20,899 nucleotides of DNA from Cylindrobasidium torrendii FP15055 ss-10 (taxonomy: Eukaryota > Basidiomycota > Agaricomycetes > Agaricales > Physalacriaceae): NCBI GenBank assembly GCA_000934385.1, contig KN880783.1, forward strand, positions 1 through 20,899, written 5' to 3'. The position numbers and the translations under genes were made by a program. Below are positions 17,782 through 20,899 of this stretch, piece by piece. How positions within the stretch are numbered: position 1 is the first letter of the stretch; every line of letters starts with the position of its first letter. The notes beneath the pieces were generated by a model. It did not search any database and had not been told where the DNA came from. It worked only from the letters and a program-made list of their open reading frames with translations.

Positions 17782-19436
17782 ATGGATTCGACTTTTTGGC
17801 GGCGACCTACGCTGTCTCTTCTCGCTTTGGCGATATGTGTTACCGCGGCTCCTTCCCGCCGTGATAATTCTGTCACCATTGGAGACAGCACTTATCAAAG
17901 CGGGGGTTTGGTCGCATTTGGTCTGATACCTTCCGACTTCATCGAGAGTACTGGCGACACCCTCGGAGGCATCGGTAGCGCGACGACGCTCAAACCTGGC
18001 TCGTGGAAAGCTCTCGACAACGGAACTTTCACCGGCACACTTGTGGTCGAGCCCGACCGCGGATATAACGTGTAACTCCCCTTCTGTTCTTGTCTCCACG
18101 AAGCGCTCAATTCTTGCAGCGTAGAAACCATAGACTATCAGGCGCGTCAGCACTACATCGACTTCTGGTTGACGCCGTATACCGACAGCAGCAAATTGAG
18201 CTTCGAGGATGCCCAATTGACCCTTGTTCTATCCTACTCCCATACTGTGCTCCTCAATGAACGTGACGGGAAGAAGACGACCGGTCTCGACTCGGGTTCA
18301 CATCGCAACGCTACGGGAGGCGATCCAGTCCTGCCGACGCCCACGTCGACGGATAGACTGTCGTTAGATGTCGAGGGCATAGTCGCAAACGAGGACGGAT
18401 CGTTCGTCACGAACTTTGCCTTACATCTTGTCCATTGACATACAGACAGGTTTTGGATAAGCGATGAATATGGTCCTTACATCTACCATTTCTCTGCTGA
18501 GGGCGCCCTCATTTCAACGATTGCGCCTCCCGATGCTATTATTCCGAAATCAAAAAGTGGCGACTACGACTTCACCTCCGTCGAAGATCCAGACACTGGA
18601 CGAGCGTCAAACCAGGGCTTCGAGGGTCTTACGATAGACAACGAGAACCATGTACTGTACGCCATGCTGCAGACGGCGACTGTGCAGGATGGAGGAGATC
18701 AAAAGGAAACATCGAGATATACTCGTTTGCTTGGCTGGGATATCTCGGACGTAAGCAACGCTGTGTTAGTGGGAGAGTGGGTTGTCCCACTCCCACAGAG
18801 CAAGAAGGGCAAGACTCGCGGCAGTAACGAAATCGCGTTCCTCAGAGACGGGATTTTCCTGAGCTTGACTCGGGACGGAAACGGAAGGGGAGACGAGGAT
18901 CTACAAGCCTCATACAAGTATGTTAATTGATCCCCTTCATTCCACGATATGTTGCTGATCTCGACAAAGACAAGTTGACCTTTTCGATATTTCTGCTGCA
19001 ACAGACATTCATGGCACGAAATACGACGACCCGGAGCATTCTCTTAGGAAAGGCGGAGACGGAGACTTAGATGATGGCGTAGAGCCCGCGCAGTACTATT
19101 CCTTTGTTGACATGCTGGATGAGGACGGCTTGGCGAGGTTTGGACTTCAAAACTCTGATGATCAAGATGACAAGACACACATCAACGCAAAATTCGAGGG
19201 CTTGGTGCTTGCACCTACAGGCAAGGGCGACCAGTATTTCCTCTTCGTGGTGGTAAGTGGCAGTAGTATGGTATTGAGATTCCAAGCTGATCAGGCATTT
19301 GCGAAAGTCGGATAACGACTTCCAGACCACGCAGGGGATCTCGTTAGGGCAACCGTTTGACGCTGGTATTGATGTGGATAACCAATTCCTAGTGTATACC
19401 GTCACTCTTCCAGGGCTTACAGGACAAATTGTGTAG
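17782..19436 (+). CDS. Secreted esterase-like/phytase-like domain protein (5 exons, 483 aa)
   Basis: Probable extracellular protein with an esterase-like domain of the phytase-like family (beta-propeller type); substrate unproven. Exons: 17782-18071, 18120-18401, 18450-18917, 18970-19252, 19308-19436; 1452 nt in frame. Residues 1-23 form a signal peptide (LSLLALAICVTAAPS) followed by RR. Family landmarks: GLVAFGLIPSDFIESTGDTLGGIG at the start of the propeller, VEPDRGYNV, LDVEGIVANEDGSF followed by WISDEYGPYIYHFSAEG, NQGFEGLTID and GSNEIAFLRDG. The acidic patches DEYGPY and EGIV are typical of the family. N-glycosylation sequons include NGTF and NATG. Introns are 48-55 nt. A TATA box precedes the gene, and the next gene on the same strand is also secreted. 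Confidence 0.9.
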
Positions 19437-19651
19437 AGTAAAAAGAAGGGAGTACATAACTGTCTGTATGAGACCAGAAATTGCCTAAGTACTTATTGTA
19501 TAAGCTTGTGATGTACTTAAGTTTAAATGAAGTTGGTGGCGATACTGCGACCCCGCTGCCACCGATCCTTTTGATGCGACGGACACAGCCACTTGAACGT
19601 CATGGCCGATCCCAAATGCGGAGGTCTGCTGCTTGTTGACCACATTCCACC

Positions 19652-20369
19652 ATGATCCGTCCCGTAGTGTCTCTCCTCCTTGCATCCTGCGCTGCCTTCG
19701 TTGTCGCAGTGCCAGCCCAGCAAGCCCTCGATGATGGAACCGTTCGTGTTTCCGAAAGTTGGGAGTACACGAACTGTGGTACGGCAGCGGTTGCGAATGT
19801 CGATGCGGGGCGCTTACTGCCGTACAGGAAACCCCACAGACGCTCTGCAGATTGAGTCTATCGTTGTGACGCCCGACCCACCGAAGCCTGGCGAGAAGAT
19901 GACTGTGGAGGTGAAGGCAACAGCTTTGGAGACCATTGAGGTGCGCTGGTTCGCTTATCACCACCTTGCGGAGTTTAACAGTCGCCTAGGATGGCGCCTA
20001 CGCGGACGTCACCGTCAAGATGGGACTCATCAAGCTTCTGCACAAGGAATTTGACCTTTGCCAAGAAGCGTATGCATCGTTCGTATGACGCTCCGCTCAT
20101 CATGCTCATACGCACCCAGGGAGAAAGCGAACGCGACTGTAACCTGCCCGGTCGAGAAGGGCGCATACACCGTAGTCCAAGAAGTTGACCTGCCCAAGGA
20201 GATTCCCCCTGGTACGTCCTGAGTGTCATCCGTGATCCTTTTTCTGACTCCGTCGTTAGCCAAGTTCATCGTCGACGTCCTCGCATACACCGCAGATGAC
20301 GATGACCTTGCTTGCCTGAAACTCAGCGTCAACTTCATGAAGAGCCGGTCGATCTTTGACTTCCTGTAA
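19652..20369 (+). CDS. NPC2: Phosphatidylglycerol/phosphatidylinositol transfer protein, NPC2/ML-domain type (5 exons, 173 aa)
   Basis: Small secreted or vacuolar lipid-binding protein of the ML family; fungal members bind phosphatidylglycerol/phosphatidylinositol and sterols. Exons: 19652-19778, 19828-19940, 19990-20069, 20120-20211, 20260-20369; 522 nt. Residues 1-20 form a signal peptide (VSLLLASCAAFVVAVPA). The mature part shows the usual order: YTNCGNPTDALQIESIVVTP, DPPKPGEKMTVEVKA, GAYADVTVKMGLIKLL, FDLCQEA, ATVTCPVEKGAYTVVQEVDL, PKEIPPAKFIVDVLAYTADD and CLKLSVNFM. The four mature cysteines sit where ML-domain disulfides form. Length is normal and all introns (48-50 nt) are canonical. 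The start follows the phytase-like stop by 215 nt. Confidence 0.94.
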
Positions 20370-20508
20370 CAATATTCTTCACGACTCCTTTGCATATTGA
20401 GCATGTTTTTATTCACTTGATAAGACGCGCTTCATCGTCGTGGAACGGTCATGAGGATGTCTGGAACCTCAGGCCGTAGTTCTTCGTCTCTTCCATTCAA
20501 AACGCGAG

Positions 20509-20899
20509 TTAGTTGCCCTTGCCGTTTTCGTCGAGCTCGAAAAGTCGAGCGGCGTATGAACTTGCCGCATTGCTTGCCAAGTTCTTGATGTAATATCTCC
20601 CACCCGTACTATCACTGCCCCTGACGTGAATAATGTACCCTGAGTGAATAAAGTTGGAATTTGCGAGGAGGGATAGCCTGCCACACCCTACGAATTTCAG
20701 TATAGAATCTAGTGCTATATATGAGTGTTCTATCAACTTTGAGGAGGGTGTGCTAACCTGGGGGTCTTTGTGAATTACGAAGAAAAATGTGATCAAACTC
20801 GATCATCGAGCAGTTATGCCCATATCTCGCGCTGGAGAAGTACGTACCATTAGAGAACTTGATGCCACCTTCATTATGCCATCAGAATGCCACGTATAT
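20509..20899 (-). CDS. 3' end of an unidentified gene, cut by the window edge
   Basis: The last coding frame ends with a hydrophilic C-terminus (GGRYYIKNLASNAASSY, then LFELDENGKGN and stop at 20509). An upstream exon fragment reads GGIKFSNG and splices through a GTACGTAC donor near 20846. Between them, 20642-20755 can be read as coding or as one or two further introns (one candidate runs GTTAGC to TTCGTAG), so the internal structure is unresolved. A different frame gives GTLFTSGAVIVRVGDITS and is not excluded. No family is recognised. It converges on the NPC2-type gene, with 139 nt between the stops. Confidence 0.35.

Noticed and set aside
1..20899. Search for a biosynthetic cluster, defence island or novel multi-gene system
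   Set aside because: The genes are mainly housekeeping, regulatory and secretory with mixed orientations; no set of linked enzymes or repeated gene module is present.

Overview
This window is nuclear DNA of a filamentous basidiomycete, most likely an agaricomycete. The evidence is compact genes split by many GT-AG introns of about 45-58 nt, frequent CTNAC-like branch points 10-20 nt before acceptors, and a Zn2Cys6 factor of basidiomycete style. I reconstructed 13 complete genes and one gene cut by the right edge. The reconstruction uses 51 inferred introns, and in each model the joined exon lengths sum to a multiple of three. Nothing looks bacterial or viral, and I found no tRNA, rRNA, CRISPR or intact transposon.

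Layout. 1-659: gene-free, with a cluster of CGTCTYRAGACG palindromes and a 14-bp inverted repeat. 660-2575 (+): two unnamed proteins, one small with an acidic tail and one probable membrane protein. 2794-3558 (+): an eight-exon gene for a YjbQ/UPF0047 protein, easily missed because its exons are as short as 12 nt. 4161-6959 (+): a 14-exon Zn2Cys6 transcription factor. 7325-10305 (+): an unnamed protein followed 28 nt later by an F-box/leucine-rich protein, with an unspliced reading frame running through both. 10894-12025 (-): a three-KH RNA-binding protein of the Rnc1/PCBP type. 12338-13087 (-): ribosomal protein uL13. 13821-14398 (-) and 14699-15660 (+): mitochondrial acyl carrier protein and mitochondrial ribosomal protein bL17m, divergent from a 300-bp promoter. 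15788-16748 (-): a four-helix membrane protein. 17782-19436 (+) and 19652-20369 (+): two secreted proteins, an esterase-like/phytase-like protein and an NPC2-type phosphatidylglycerol/phosphatidylinositol transfer protein. 20509-20899 (-): the 3' end of an unidentified gene.

Functional themes. The middle third is housekeeping: mRNA binding, cytosolic translation, and mitochondrial translation with acyl-carrier function. The last quarter is secretory and membrane. The left part is regulatory (Zn2Cys6, F-box) plus unnamed genes. I see no biosynthetic cluster or defence island. The most useful results are the YjbQ gene with its micro-exon, the frame bridging the two genes at 7.9-10 kb, two intron-like segments that would be translatable if retained, and the ACP/bL17m divergent pair. 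Splice sites are read by eye; models with conserved families (uL13, ACP, bL17m, YjbQ, KH, NPC2) are firm, while unnamed genes carry real uncertainty at their starts and alternative splice sites.
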